Origin: Ricinus communis
Lineage: Eukaryota; Streptophyta; Magnoliopsida; Malpighiales; Euphorbiaceae
Direction: 5' to 3'
Assembly (NCBI RefSeq): GCF_019578655.1
Contig: NC_063265.1
Coordinates: 4,746,501 to 4,810,500 of the forward strand
DNA length: 64,000 nucleotides
In this document: positions 1 to 12,809 of the stretch, piece by piece
How positions within the stretch are numbered: position 1 is the stretch's first letter
Layout of the letters: every line of letters begins with the position of its first letter
Made by a program: the position numbers and the translations under genes
Notes under the pieces: generated by a model
What the model was told of the DNA's origin: nothing
Databases searched by the model: none
Seen by the model: the letters and a program-made list of their open reading frames with translations, nothing else

Positions 1-2
1 GT

Positions 3-3000
3 CAAATCTGCAGAACTCAAGGACACTCAGTAAAAAATTGTCCAAATTATCGCATCATTCCCATTACCCAATACACCAAATCAAGCCCACAAAATAACCT
101 CAAGCCACCACAAGCAAACATTGCAACTCAGTCTTCTCAAAATCAATGGCTACTTGACAGTGGAGTAACACACCATGTCACCACAGATTTGAATAATCTT
201 GCAATTCATGCTCCATATACTGATTCTGATGATATATTGATAGGAGATGGTACTGGATTATCAATTACTCATACTGGCTCTACCTCTCTATGCACTCCAA
301 ATTCTAAATTTCAGTTAGATAATGTTCTTTGTGTTCCCAGCATGAAACATAATCTAATTTCTATTTCTAAATTTTGTACTACAAATAATACCTCCATTGA
401 ATTCTTACCAAACTCTTTTGTTGTGAAGGATTTCCAAACAGGTGCAATGCTGATGAAAGGTAAAGCTACATGTGGAGTTTATGAGTGGCCTACTTCTCAA
501 CCTATTCTTGCATTTTCCAGTCTAAAAGCAACATCCTCTGAGTGGCACAGTCGTTTAGGACACCCAGCTCTTCCAATAATGAGGCATATTGTCTCCAAAA
601 ATAATCTTCAAATATCTTCTATGTCTTCTGATTTTTGTAATTCTTGTTAGTGCAATAAAAGTCACAAACAACCTTTTTCTTCCTCTTCTTCTCTTGTGTC
701 AAAGAATCCTTTAGATATCATATTCTCCGATGTCTGGACCTCACCAGTAATATCATCTGAAGGATTTAAATACTATGTGATTTTTATTGATCACCATACC
801 AAATACATTTGGTTTTATCCTTTGAAATGTAAATCTGAAGTTAAGGAAGTGTTTATTAGATTCAAAGCCATTGTTGAAAATCACTTCAAAAATCAACTCA
901 AAATTTTATACTTCGATAATGGTGGTGAATATATGGCTTTAAAACAATTTTTAGTAGAACATGGTGTTACACATCTCACTACTCCTCCTCACACACCTGA
1001 ACACAATGGCCTAGCTGAAAGGAGACATCTCCATATTGTTGAAACTGGGTTAACCCTTTTATCTCATGCATCTATTCCTTTATCCTATTGGAATTATGCC
1101 TTTTCAACTGCAGTGTATCTGATAAACAGAATGCCTACCCAAACCCTTAATCTTCTCTCCCCATATGAAATTCTTTTTCAAACAATACCTAATTATTCAA
1201 AATTATGAATTTTTGGGTGCTTGTGCTACCCTTGGCTAAGACTATATACATCATATAAATTAGAATCTCGGTCAAAGCCATGTGTTTTTCTCGGTTATTC
1301 CTTAACTCAGAGTGCTTATCTATATTTTGATACATCCTCCTCTAAAATTTACACTTCTAGACATGTCAGGTTTGTTGAGTCTATCTTTCCCTTTAAAACT
1401 CTTAACTCATCAAAATCTGAAATACGTGATCTATCAGTATCTACTTGGATTCCACCAATCATTAAAGTTTAAATTGCTGATTCATTATCAAGGTCACTCA
1501 TATCTTCAACTGTAGGTAACACTCTATCAGTATCTGAGAATCAACAATCAGCTCAACCGCAATAAAATCTCTCCTCATCAAATCCACAACCTTCAAACAC
1601 CACCCAACCCCACCATATGAAAACAAGATCACGCAATAACATTCATAAACCTATTCAGAAACTCAAACTAAACACTCAACTCCAACAATCCAACTTTCTT
1701 GAACCTGCATCAACCAGTCAAGCTTTAAAGGATCCCAAATGGCGTAAAGCCATGTCTGAGGAGTATGATGCTTTACTAAAAAATGGAACCTGGGAATTAG
1801 TTCCATTAGATCCTTCTAAAAATGTGGTTGGCTGTAAATGGATTTTTCGTACTAAATTTTTCTCTGATGGTATTGTTGACAGGTTTAAAGCTCGTCTGGT
1901 TGCTAAAGGATTTCATCAAAGGCCAGGTATGGATTATCATGATTCCTTTAGCCTGGTGATTAAACCAACAACAATACGTCTTGTCTTGAGCATTGCAGTG
2001 TCTAAAGGCTGGTTGCTACGGCAACTAGATGTAAATAATGCATTCTTACAAGGACATCTTCATGAGACAGTGTACATGTATCAACCACGAGGCTTCATTG
2101 ATCCAGAAAATCCTTCACATGTTTGCAAACTAAGGAAAGTAATTTATGGCTTGAAGCAAGCCCCAAGGGCATGGTACCATGAATTAAAAAAATTTCTTCT
2201 TCAACTGGGATTCAAAAATTCATATGCAGATACATCTCTCTTTGTACATCAGTCTAAAGGTGATCTAATTTATATTTTGGTCTATGTTGACGATATTATT
2301 GTTACAGGTAATAATGTCGACAACATAGAACAATTTATAAGCACTCTTGCTACAAAGTTCTCAATAAAAGATCTGGGACCATTATCATATTTTCTTGGTG
2401 TCGAAGTTGTTCCGAATCAGAAAGGTTTATTGCTATCTCAACGAAAATACTTGAGAGATTTATTAACTCGCACCAAAATGATAGATGCAAAGCTCGTGCA
2501 GACACCGATGAGTCCTCCATTGTCATCAATGATGCACTCAAGTGAACTTCTTCAAGATCCCTTAGAATATAGAGCTGTCATTGGCAGTCTTCAATATCTA
2601 TTAATGACTAGACCTGATATTGCTTTCCCAGTCAATAAATTATCCTAATTTATGCATAAACCGACGAATGAACATTGGCTTCTTGTGAAAAGAATATTGC
2701 GCTATCTTGTTGGCACTCAGAATAAATCCTTACAACTTCATCGGAGTTCAGATGTCACCTTACATGCCTTCTCAAATGCAGATTAAGGTGGAGATAAAGA
2801 TAGCTATTATTCAACTGGTGCTTATGTGATTTGTCTTGGCAGAAATCCTATTTTATGGAGCTCTAAGAAACAACGTACAATAGCAAGATCCTCCACATAA
2901 GCTAAGTACAGGTCAGTAGCAAATACCGCTGCGGAAATCAATTGGATCACTTCTCTTTTACGTGATCTTGGCCAGCAAATCAATTCTGCTCCAGTTATAT

Positions 3001-3236
3001 ATTGTGACAATTTAGGTGCCAATCAACTATGTTCTAATCCAGTTTTTCATTCAAGAATGAAGCATTTGGACATTGACTTTCATTTTGTGCGAGATCAAGT
3101 TCAGAATGGTACACTTCGTGTTTCACATGTCTCCACAATTGATCAACTAGCTAATGCTCTAACCAAACCGTTGACAAGAACTAGATTTCTTCTTCTACGA
3201 GACAAGATTGGAGTCTTGGACAGACCTCCATCTTGA
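3..3236 (+). pseudogene. copia gag-pol polyprotein, single frame with seven stop codons
   Basis: One reading frame (positions divisible by three) runs without indels from base 3 to the terminal TGA at 3234-3236. It holds the last three ligands of a CCHC knuckle (9-44), a protease DSG motif near 153-161, the GAG-pre-integrase Cys/His segment (540-690), the integrase core (about 700-1200), reverse transcriptase (about 1720-2430) with LDVNNAFL near 2026-2049 and YVDD near 2283-2294, and RNase H (about 2640-3230). Premature stops sit at 648, 1206, 1470, 1563, 2646, 2784 and 2898. The RNase H glutamate of the TEAEY-like motif is also changed to lysine next to the last stop. It is not functional as a polyprotein. 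Between stops the sequence is well conserved, so decay looks fairly recent. Confidence 0.92.
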
Positions 3237-3242
3237 GAGGCC

Positions 3243-3430
3243 ATAATACAGGCTGTGAATATTCTGTTATATATTTCAAATTTGATTATTCCTTATCCTT
3301 AATGTTCTGTTGTAACTACTCTTTAAGTTTCATTCAAATCATTTTGAATTGTTCAAACTTAGCAGCTGTTAGTTAGTTGTTGCTGCAGCACTCTAGTTGT
3401 ATATATATTCTATCAGTCTAAATGAAAGGG
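3243..3430 (+). repeat. partial 3' LTR of copia element A
   Basis: This is the non-coding stretch directly after the pol stop. It begins with a short purine-rich tract (TTGAGAGG, 3233-3240) acting as a possible polypurine tract. It contains a TATA-like string at 3402-3412, as LTR promoters do. It ends where coding similarity to another copia gag begins. No second LTR is in the window for comparison, so the boundaries are inferred. Confidence 0.5.
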
Positions 3431-6400
3431 GGTGACGAATTCAACAATTTTGGCAGCCTTTTTAAAGTCTATACTAATGCACATGATGGAAATGAAAATA
3501 TGGCAATGGCAATTCATAGTCATTATAATAGTAGGAACCTTTGAAGGAGATTTAAAATGACAATTTGAGAGATTTTGATAAGGGACAATATAAGAAAAAG
3601 GATGGGAATAAATATTGCACTTATTGTAAAAGAGATGGTCATATTAAAGAACCTTGTTTTACGTTGGTTGGTTATCCTGATTGGTACAAAGGTCTAAAAA
3701 AGCCCTAAGACTCAGGTAAAATTCAAGAATGGAAACAAGCTATCTGCTAATGTACAACTTGGATCTAGTACTATGGCACAAACACTTTTTAAAGATGATG
3801 ATCATGTTAGGTTCACATATTAGAATTGTGTAATTGGCAGTTCAATTTAATGGAAAGTTCAAAGGGTGTTGAAGGGTAAGACGCAGATGCAAATTATTTA
3901 AGTAGTTCTATAAACTTTATAGGTAGATGTGATTCTTTGTCTTTTTATTTTATTGCATATCTAGATAAAAGTTTCATGGATAGTTAATACAAGGGGCCAC
4001 AAATCGTGTGTCCAAATTTATCTTTCTTTTCTGACGCTAAACTTCTTGACTTTCTTATCCCTATCTACTTGCCATATGGCAGTATTCAAAATATTATTCA
4101 TACGGGTAATATTATCTTAAATTCTAAAATAGTACTAAAAAAATATTTTGAATATTCCTAACTTTCAGCATAATTTATTGTCAGTTAGTCAACTTACTGC
4201 ATATAATGACCTGAGAGCTACTTTTAATTCATATTATTGTATATTTCAGAAAATAAAGATTAATTCTATCATTATTATAGGAAAGCAAGGAGGAGGTTTG
4301 TATAGGCTTAATTCTCCTAGCTTTTCTTTTGATGCAATTGCTTCTTGTATGCAATCTATTGTTTCAGATACTTTCATTTCTTCGTTTATGAATACTATAT
4401 ATATAGTTTCAACTAATAAAAATGAATTTTTTGTTCATAATAATTTTGATGTTAATGATGGTTGCTTGTGGAACTGTTGGATAGGGCATGCATCTTTAAC
4501 CAAAATTTAACATATATCTTCTTTAAGACACCATTCCTTTTTACCTTCTCCATGTTCAGTTTGTTTTTTAGCCAAACAATACAGATTACCTTTCCCAGCT
4601 TATTATATTCAATCAACTAATCCTTTTAAAATCCTACATCTAGATGTCTAAGGTCCATATTTAGTTCCATCTTTGATAAGAGCATCATCATTTTTTTTAA
4701 TGGTTGATGATTTTTCTAAAGTAACATGGACTTTTTTTATGAATCACAAATCTCAAATATGTTATGTTCTTGAGACCTTTTTAAAATATATCAAAACATA
4801 TTATGATTCCATAGTCAAAACTGTTAGGACATATAATGATATAAAAATTTTGAATTCTGCATATGCCACACCCAATTTTTCTCTCTTAGCATTCATCATT
4901 AAAAAATTTGCATTTACACCCATTAACAAAATGGAATTATTGAGAGAAAACATAAACACATTCTCCAAATTGCTAGAGCCCTAAAATTTCAAGCCCACTT
5001 AACTGCCAGTTACATCCTAAACAGATTGCCCACACCTCTTTTGAAATGGAAAACCCCTTTTGAAACTCTTTTTTTCCAAAATGCTCTCAATTATACTACT
5101 CTTAAAGTATTTGAGTGTCTCTGTTTTGCTATTAATACCCTTCTTCACAAAATAAAATTTGAACCTAGATCCTTTAAATGTGTTTTTCTTGGATATGCTT
5201 ATGATCATAAGGCCTATAAAATCTTTAATTTTCAAGACATTAAGTTACTTTTTAGTAGAGGTGATTTTTCATAAAACTATTTTTCCTTTTGCTTTTATTT
5301 TTTATTCTTCTTTATCATTTGTTCATTAACCTTAAGTTTCAACTAATGATGATGATCCTTTATTTCATACTTCTTTTCCTTCTTCTATCTCCACACCTTT
5401 TGCTATACCTATTTTTACTTCTTCTCATACTTTGCCTTCTACATTTTTTGTTTTTCCTACAATGTTTGATTATTAACCTTTATCTTATTTATGCGAATTC
5501 AATCATTTTTGTTAGAAGAAGTATGAGAAATAAATCTCAACCTTCTTGGATCCAAGACTTTATTGTTAATTTTTCTTATGTCGATTCTTCTTATGCTTTA
5601 TCCTCCACCTTTTTTCCATCTACTCCTCCATATCTGCTATTTGCTCTTCCTCCATCTTCTTCTCTCATTACTTTTTCAATTCATATTTACATCTTTTAGC
5701 CAATGTATCAACTATTACTGAGCCTAAAATTTATGAATAAGCTAAAAAAGATCCAAGATAGATTGTTGCAATAGAGCAAGAATTGTCTACTTTGGAAGCT
5801 AATGATACTTGGGATCTTACTCCTTCGCCTATAAGTAAAAAGGCTACAGGGTCTAAGTGGGTGTTCAGGGTAAAATATAAGTCGGATGGTACAATTGACA
5901 GGTTTAAAGCTAAGTTAATAGCAAAAGGGTATAATCAAATTAAAGGTGTTGATTTACTGATAGTTTCTCACTTGTGGTCAAGTTAGTCACTGTCAGAATA
6001 TCTCTTGTTATTGCTTCTCATCATAATTAGCCTCTCTTACAGTTAGATAATAATAATGCTTCTTTATATGGCTATGTGGCTGAAGAATTATACATGAAAC
6101 CTCTTGATGGTTATGTTAAGGCAAGTTTGTAAGTTGAAAAGATTCCTTTATAGCTTGAAACAAGCCAGTCATTAGTGGAATAAGGAATTCACAGGGTATC
6201 CTCTTTCCTTTGGTTTTTGTTCAGTCTACTCATGATCACTGTTTATTCTTCAAGTCTGATGGTTTTTCCTTTATTGCAATTCTAATGTATGTTGATGACT
6301 GGTTTTTTTTTATTCTTCTTACTTGTTTGACATTAAAGTTTTATTGCATAGTAAGTTTATAATTAAAGATCTTGGACATGTCAAGTATTTTTAGGACTTG

Positions 6401-7400
6401 AGATTGCTAGGTCTACCCTTGGAATTTTTCTAAATCAGTGAAATTATATGATTGACATTTTGACCTCTGCTTGTTTACTTAATGCCAAACCTACTAAACT
6501 TCCTTTGCCCAAAAGATTACAACTTTCTTTGGATTCTTGAGATCTTTTATCAGAATCTAATTAGTATAGAAGATTAATTGGTCAATTGTTGATATCAATT
6601 TGTCCAGGCCTTATATTAGCTTTTCTGTTCAGCATTTAAGTTAATTCATGAGCTAACCTAGGAAGCCTTAATTAACATAAGAGTCTCTTTTATTCTTCAA
6701 CTTTTGATCTTAAGAAGTTGCAGGCTTATTGTGAATCAGATTGGGCTTCATGCTTTGATAGTAGATGTTCTATGATAGGTTATTGCATCTTCTTAAGGTC
6801 TTCTTTGATTTCTTAGAAGATTAAGAAGCAAAACACAATGTCTCGGTCTTCTACTGAGGCTGAATATAGAAGTATGGCCACTACTTCTTATGAATTGAAA
6901 TGGTTGACCTATGTGTTGTATGACTTTCATATTCAAGTTCCTTTTCCTGTTGATCTAAACTGTGATAACAAAACTACCATCTCCATTGCAACAAATCTTA
7001 TTTTCCATTAACGCACCAAACATATTAACATTGATTGTCATGTTGTTCATGATCTTGTTAAGTCTGTTTTTTTAGAACTCTTCATGTTCAGTCTTCTTTG
7101 CATCTTCCAAATCTTCTTTACTAAACCCCTTGGAGCTCAGCAACATTTTATTTTGGTTGCCAAGTTGGGTCTGTTTATCCTTGTCAATCTCCAACTTGAA
7201 GGAGGGATGTAGAATAAAGGCTTTTTTTTTTTTAATGTTTTTGTTTAACTCATTTAAAAGGGGATTTTAGCTTTTTTCTTATTTATACATTTGATCGAAA
7301 CCAGTTTCCTTTAGCTGGTCTTTACTTAATGCAGAATATATTTTTTTTTACATTTTATTTTTCTCTCTCAATAATGTCTCTTTTAATCAAAACTCTAATT
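3431..7400 (+). mobile_element. Ty1/copia retrotransposon B, old and heavily degraded
   Basis: A second copia element of a different lineage, same orientation as element A. Landmarks are: CCHC knuckle of the CxxCxRDGHxxExC type followed by the GYPDWY motif (about 3612-3690), protease remnant (about 3970-4120), GAG-pre-integrase with CxxC (4450-4590), integrase VDDFSK (about 4697-4720), LGYxxxxKAYK (about 5190-5225), reverse transcriptase (about 5780-6600) with YVDD near 6289-6300, RNase H STEAEYRSM (6850-6880), and a purine-rich tract at about 7197-7207. The bases from 7208 (TGTAG...) to about 7400 may be the 3' LTR. No 5' LTR is seen, because gag sequence abuts the LTR of element A. Confidence 0.85.
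3600..7210 (+). pseudogene. copia gag-pol pseudogene with many stops and frameshifts
   Basis: The coding sequence is recognisable only as pieces in changing frames. The longest are a protease/GAG-pre-integrase piece at 4148-4510, an integrase piece at 4673-4984, an integrase C-terminal piece at 5026-5274 and a reverse transcriptase N-terminal piece at 5783-5986. The protease catalytic motif reads N-T-R where D-T-G is expected, so the active-site aspartate is lost. Reverse transcriptase keeps YVDD but is split by stops and frame changes. The low-complexity Phe/Leu-rich stretch at 5289-5699 is probably the variable linker between integrase and reverse transcriptase. It decayed much further than its upstream neighbour. 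Confidence 0.85.
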
Positions 7401-10400
7401 TTAGGGTTTTGTTCATAATTAGGAAAAAAACACATAACTAAAATTGTAAAATAATGAAAGCACATAGTATTTTTTTGTACTTATCTCTAAAAGATATATC
7501 AAGAGCTTAGTTGGTTCAAATACCACAATATACTAATGTTCTTAATTTATAAAATATTTTCTATAAATATATTTGTTAAAATTTTGTCAGACTTCTAAAT
7601 ACTTATATAATTTAAATTTCGCCAAATGAATATTCAGTCACCTAAATTTTATTCATTTAATCACTTCAACATTATAATTTTTAATATGATTTAATAGATA
7701 CTTTAACTCCTATTCTCTGTGATATTTAAATATTTTTTAACATTTGGCTTCATCCAATAAATCCACATATGATGAGTATTAGGCGTTTTAATATTATCAA
7801 CAAACAGAGTGTATATGTTTATTAGATTAAATCAAAAATTAAATATTTTTTAGAGGTTATAAAAATAAGATTTATATGCTTGTTAAGTTAAATTAAGAGT
7901 TAAGTTGTTAAAATTGACTAAATTATAAAAGTATAGATATCTATATATATATTTTTCCATTAATTCTATATACTTATTATTGTAAAGAGCTTCGTACACA
8001 TTTCTAACAAAAAGACAATATTAATATGTAACTATGGTAAATTAGATGCCTTTTACTCACGTATTTTTTCATTTTTCTTTTTTCCTTTTCTTGAAATAAC
8101 GTAATTCTTTTCGTATAGTTCAACATTAGGACGATCTTAAAAAAGGCTATTCTAAATAGATAATTTTTTGAAAAATGTGACTAAGGCAAATTTTCCTCTT
8201 ATATTAATTAATTAATTATAAGCAAACATATTAAATTATATTTATGAAATTTAATGAAATATCAGAAGTCATAAAATACTGAAATATTAATTTAGAGAGA
8301 TGGATTTATATTAAGCTTAATAATTAAAAGAAGTTGACATTTGAATATATGATTAATTAGAAATAGTGGTACCAAAAGCCAAAACGATGTGGCGGCCAAC
8401 CAAAAACGTGATCTAAAGGTCAAACATATTCCATCACAGCTGTATATACATCTTTTGTTTGGACTTCGTTATTTTTTTTTTCTTTTTTCGTTTTTTAAGT
8501 CTTAAATAAAATACGATTTTTGTTAAAAAAGAAATAAAATTCAATCGATTGCTTGTCTCGGAAAATAAGAACTGAGTATATATATATATATTTGAAGGAT
8601 CCTTTTTAAGAGTATTTAAACTAGAAAGTCCTTTTAACTTAATTATTATTTTTCCTTCTTTGTTTTTGACGTTTCAGGATATTAAGGTAGTGAACAATTT
8701 CATAATGAAAAATGGAGATATAGTATGTTAAAAGAACTTCTCAATCTAAAAGTCAAAAATGAAGTCCAATATTTTTAGCATGTATCCTGCCAAAAACAAT
8801 TAGTGAATAAATTTGAAGCTCAGTCAAATGCATACTTATTTAATAATAGGTAAAATAATTGCTCAAGAAAACTCGAAGGATCAAATTTAAAATGACTAAC
8901 ATAAATTGACGAAGTCTGAATCTCGATATCCATTATATTAAGCTATCAATTTAATATTATCTTAAATAGTCTCCTATAGAACTTTAAAAGTTTAAATAAC
9001 GCCTTTTGACCATTTTATTATAGTTATATTATTTTTTTAAAAAAATACTTCAAGTTTTGTTTAGTTTAAATAATAAAAATATTTACTTTTAAAATGTAGA
9101 GGTCTAGAATTTTTTTGTTTAATGAGAGTTTTAGATTCAAAATCCTTTTATATATTAGATGAGTTTTCACATTTAGAAATTGGGAAATTCTAAATTTACA
9201 AATTTCAAGTAAACATTTGTGACCTAGTTTGTTGTTGTTAATCAAAGTCTAATTAAACAATTCAGTTGCGGTGGAATCCGTCTCTTCCCCTTATCTATAA
9301 GTTTCCAACAATACATATGGGTATTAATTAAGGCCAAGCAAAAAATTGTTAAGGCCAGGATTTTATATTACTAATTTAGCACCTAAACTTTTAAAATGTT
9401 AAATTTGCATTTTACAATTTTAATATGTTATTTCCTTTATATAGTGTCAATTATTTTTTCTTAAAAAGAGTTCATTAAGCAAAATAAATGATATTTTAAT
9501 TATTAAAAAAAGTCTTGGGACTGCCTTGAATTCCTTTACTTAACTTATTAAACACTTAGAAGTATAAAAAAAGTTAATATATTTAGATAAAATATCTAAT
9601 ATATTTATAATAGTTGAAATAAATGTAAAAGATAATATATGAGTATTCCTCTTCTACTAAATTATATAAAAGATTATATAATATATTTTATCTAAACAAA
9701 TATCATGATTTGAAAAGTAAGCATATAGTTTTTTTTTAATTAATTTAAAATAATAACAAACTAAAAATTAAAAGAGAAATATTTTTTAAAAAAATATTTT
9801 AAAAACTTAAGTACTATGGTGGTAATATGGAATAATTGGCCTTAACATTATCTTGAGAGGCTTTAACCACACCCACTACATATATACAAAGATGACTCCA
9901 TTAATTGTTTTTCAAACTGATTACTTCATTAATTATTCCTATTGTTTATGCAGCAACCGAAGGCTCCAAATTCTTAAAAGAAAATTAAAATTCTTTTTTA
10001 TAAATTAGTACTTAGTTTTCTATTATCAACATATAATAATTATCACTCTTTCTTTATTTCTCTTAAGGATAATATTTTAAATTCAATAGTATCTTAATGC
10101 AATTGTTGTTTAAAATTTAGAGATAACTATAAAAGAATTAGCGAACCATATTAATTGACAAAAATGGCTTTATAGTTTATTAGCATTATGCCCATGGCTT
10201 ACATGTACATATAATTAAATTCCTTAAATAAATGATATAAAATAAAGAGTAAGTTATTATATTCTTGATAATAAGTAAAACCTAAAAGAAATTCATTATA
10301 TGATTGCATAATAATATAGAACCCAAAATTGTATTAGAACCAATTACATGTGACAAAACGTATGTTAGTGGCTACTACAAAGGCCATCAATTGCAAAAAA

Positions 10401-10440
10401 CTTCAATAAATTTTAAATATATTATCACATTTTTAGTACA
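7400..10440. other. AT-rich intergenic DNA, no gene seen
   Basis: No conserved coding stretch was found on either strand. The sequence is very AT-rich with homopolymer runs. The part at about 7560-7945 has weakly self-complementary halves and may be an old MITE, but I could not define its ends. Confidence 0.6.
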
Positions 10441-10457
10441 CAGGAAAAAATAAATAT

Positions 10458-10487
10458 TTGCAATAATAATAATAATAATAATAATAA

Positions 10488-10526
<39 letters not shown>

Positions 10527-10532
10527 GCAATA
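10458..10532. repeat. (AAT)n/(ATT)n palindromic microsatellite
   Basis: A run of AAT units is followed directly by a longer run of ATT units, and both ends carry the same short flank (TTGCAAT on one side, ATTGCAA on the other). The whole array is therefore a near-perfect inverted repeat able to form one long hairpin. Confidence 0.9.
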
Positions 10533-10539
10533 TTTGAAG

Positions 10540-12770
10540 AAGACAAAATCATGCATGTGCTTTTTATAATTCACCCAACTCTACAAAGTGTTATTATCTT
10601 TAAGCAAATAACTAAACACTCTCAAATATTATATACAATAACAATATGTATGGTCTCTTTATTAAGGATTAAAACTTTTAAAGAATATACAATTAAATTA
10701 TATGCAATAAGAATTAAAAGCCATTTTAAAAGGCATAAATTGTGAACATATTTGGACTACGATATGTTTAGTTAAGAATAATTATTTTAATGAATTTCAA
10801 AATTTATTTGAATGGTATTTTATATTGAATGAATATTAATTATTTTTAATTTATATAGTTGAATTAAATAATATAGGTTACATGTGTCTACTTGGCATTA
10901 AGTATAATTTGTGCTTTCTTTAGCTTTTATATTTTTAATAATTTTGAAATTTAATGATTATTGAAGAAATAATCAAAGAAAAAACATATGATAAATTAGT
11001 CGCATTACAAAGTTGCTAAATTAATTTGGATATCCAAAGCTTTTAGTATATGTAACTATCACTTTATTTTAATAAGTATTTAATATTATTTTTTATTTAA
11101 TTAATATTTAATATTATAATACATTTAATATTACCATTTTACTTATTAGTATTTAATAGCATAATAAATTTTTATATAATTCATATCAAAATTATATTTT
11201 TTATTTAAAATATAAATATTAAATTTCAATAAAAGGTACTTTTAAATAATTTAGTATATGATTAAGATTTTTTGATAATAATAAATTATTAGAATATATA
11301 TTTTTTAGTTTTAATCAAAATTTAAAAGATAATTCTATCAAATGAGATTCTAACATATTTATGACTTCATAATGCATTATAAGAAGTCATATTACTTATA
11401 AAATCATGATGTAGTGATGGTCCAAATTAAATACATGTAAAATTAAATAAAAAGTATAATATAATATATACTTATTATATCACTACTTATGATATAGTGA
11501 TGGTCCAAATAAAACATGTGTTACTTCTTTGATACAAAAAATATATTTATTTCTCAAGTGTAAAAGCGTCAAACTACTATCTTGTGATTTATTCAAATTT
11601 ATTATTATTATCGTCTAATTTTGATATGCCCTTTTTAATTTGTACAATGGTCAAGAAATTCAGTTTTTTTAATTAATATCACTATTTTAACTATTTTCTT
11701 ACTAAAATACTCTTAGTAAACTTTTTAATGCTTGCACGATAATTCAGATATTGATAGACTTATCAATGTTTTTTATAATTTTTGAGACTTAAATAAAAAT
11801 AATATATTAGAATTCAAAGAAATGTCATATAGTAATTTACAATTTCAAAATCAAGCAAGTGAAAATTAATTATAAGTGTTAATATTTATGTTAACTAATA
11901 AAGGGTATTTTAAACTTTTAATCATTTAACTAACAACTTAAAAAGGAAAGTAACCTATGTTTTCTTATGAACTAAAAAGAAAAATTAACCTATTAAAATT
12001 GGATGGAAAGAGTATGAAACTTATTTTAATGTCGTACTTTCAAGAATATTATGGGATTTTATTAGTTAAATTCGTGAATTATATAATTAACATTTAATCA
12101 AGATTTATTTTTTTAGGTTTTTCCATTTTATTTTTTAACTAAAAAAATTAGCCTTTTTTTTTACTCTCTTCATATTTGTATCTCTTTCCTCTTAAAGTAC
12201 TATACTATTTTCTAAACTAAAAATTAAAAATAAAATAATAAATTTTATGTTTTTCATAAATAAAAGTTAAAAATATGAACCTTTTCATAATAGAATGATA
12301 CATATATATATATGGAACTACCAAATTATCATATAAATTATACGTAAAAGAAAGATTTGTAAATAATATTAAGCAACTAAAGAATCTACAATATATATAT
12401 GTACCAATTAGTAGATGAATTCAAAATTGTAAAAATACAAAAAAGAAAAAAGACATCCATAGTTTATATTTAGTCTTTTTGACAATTAAGAAAATTCATA
12501 AATATTTATATTTAGCTTTATTAGGATAAATTTTAAATTATTATAAATTTCAAGGACTTATTATAAGAGATAAAGATAAAATAGAAACAGATGCCTTTTG
12601 AGAAGAAAAAGGTATTTCGCTTTAAGTATTTTAATATATTGCAGTCTACCAATTATGCACATGTTTGAATGGTATAACCTGCTAATCTATATGGCCAAAA
12701 ATAAAGTAGAAAAAGAAAAGCTAATGCACTTGTCTATTTATCAAGTGATATAAAGTCGATCCACTTGCTT
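10540..12770. other. AT-rich intergenic DNA, no gene seen
   Basis: Only short low-complexity open frames are present, with no recognisable domain, RNA gene or transposon end. Confidence 0.6.
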
Positions 12771-12804
12771 GAAATAGAAATAGAAATAGAAATAGAAATA
12801 GAAA
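12771..12804. repeat. GAAATA hexanucleotide microsatellite
   Basis: About five head-to-tail copies of GAAATA. Similar short strings containing TCAAGTG (12740-12746 and 12831-12837) lie on either side. Confidence 0.85.
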
Positions 12805-12809
12805 GAAGA

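Larger units (their letters stand above)
1..3430 (+). mobile_element. Ty1/copia retrotransposon A, 5' part outside window, 3' LTR truncated
   Basis: Polyprotein domains appear in copia order: end of the gag zinc knuckle, protease, integrase, reverse transcriptase, RNase H. Integrase before reverse transcriptase is the copia (Pseudoviridae) arrangement. The coding part ends at 3236. It is followed by a short non-coding AT-rich tract with a TATA-like string near 3402-3412, taken here as a partial 3' LTR. That tract stops near 3430, where the gag-like sequence of a second copia element begins. The 5' LTR and most of gag lie before the window. The exact LTR start (about 3243-3252) was not resolved. 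Confidence 0.9.

Noticed and set aside
5289..5699. 136-codon frame rich in Leu and Phe that looks like a membrane protein
   Set aside because: It is the degraded T-rich linker between integrase and reverse transcriptase of copia element B, read in a wrong frame.
7560..7945. Possible MITE hairpin
   Set aside because: Halves share composition rather than clear base-by-base complementarity; no ends or duplication visible.
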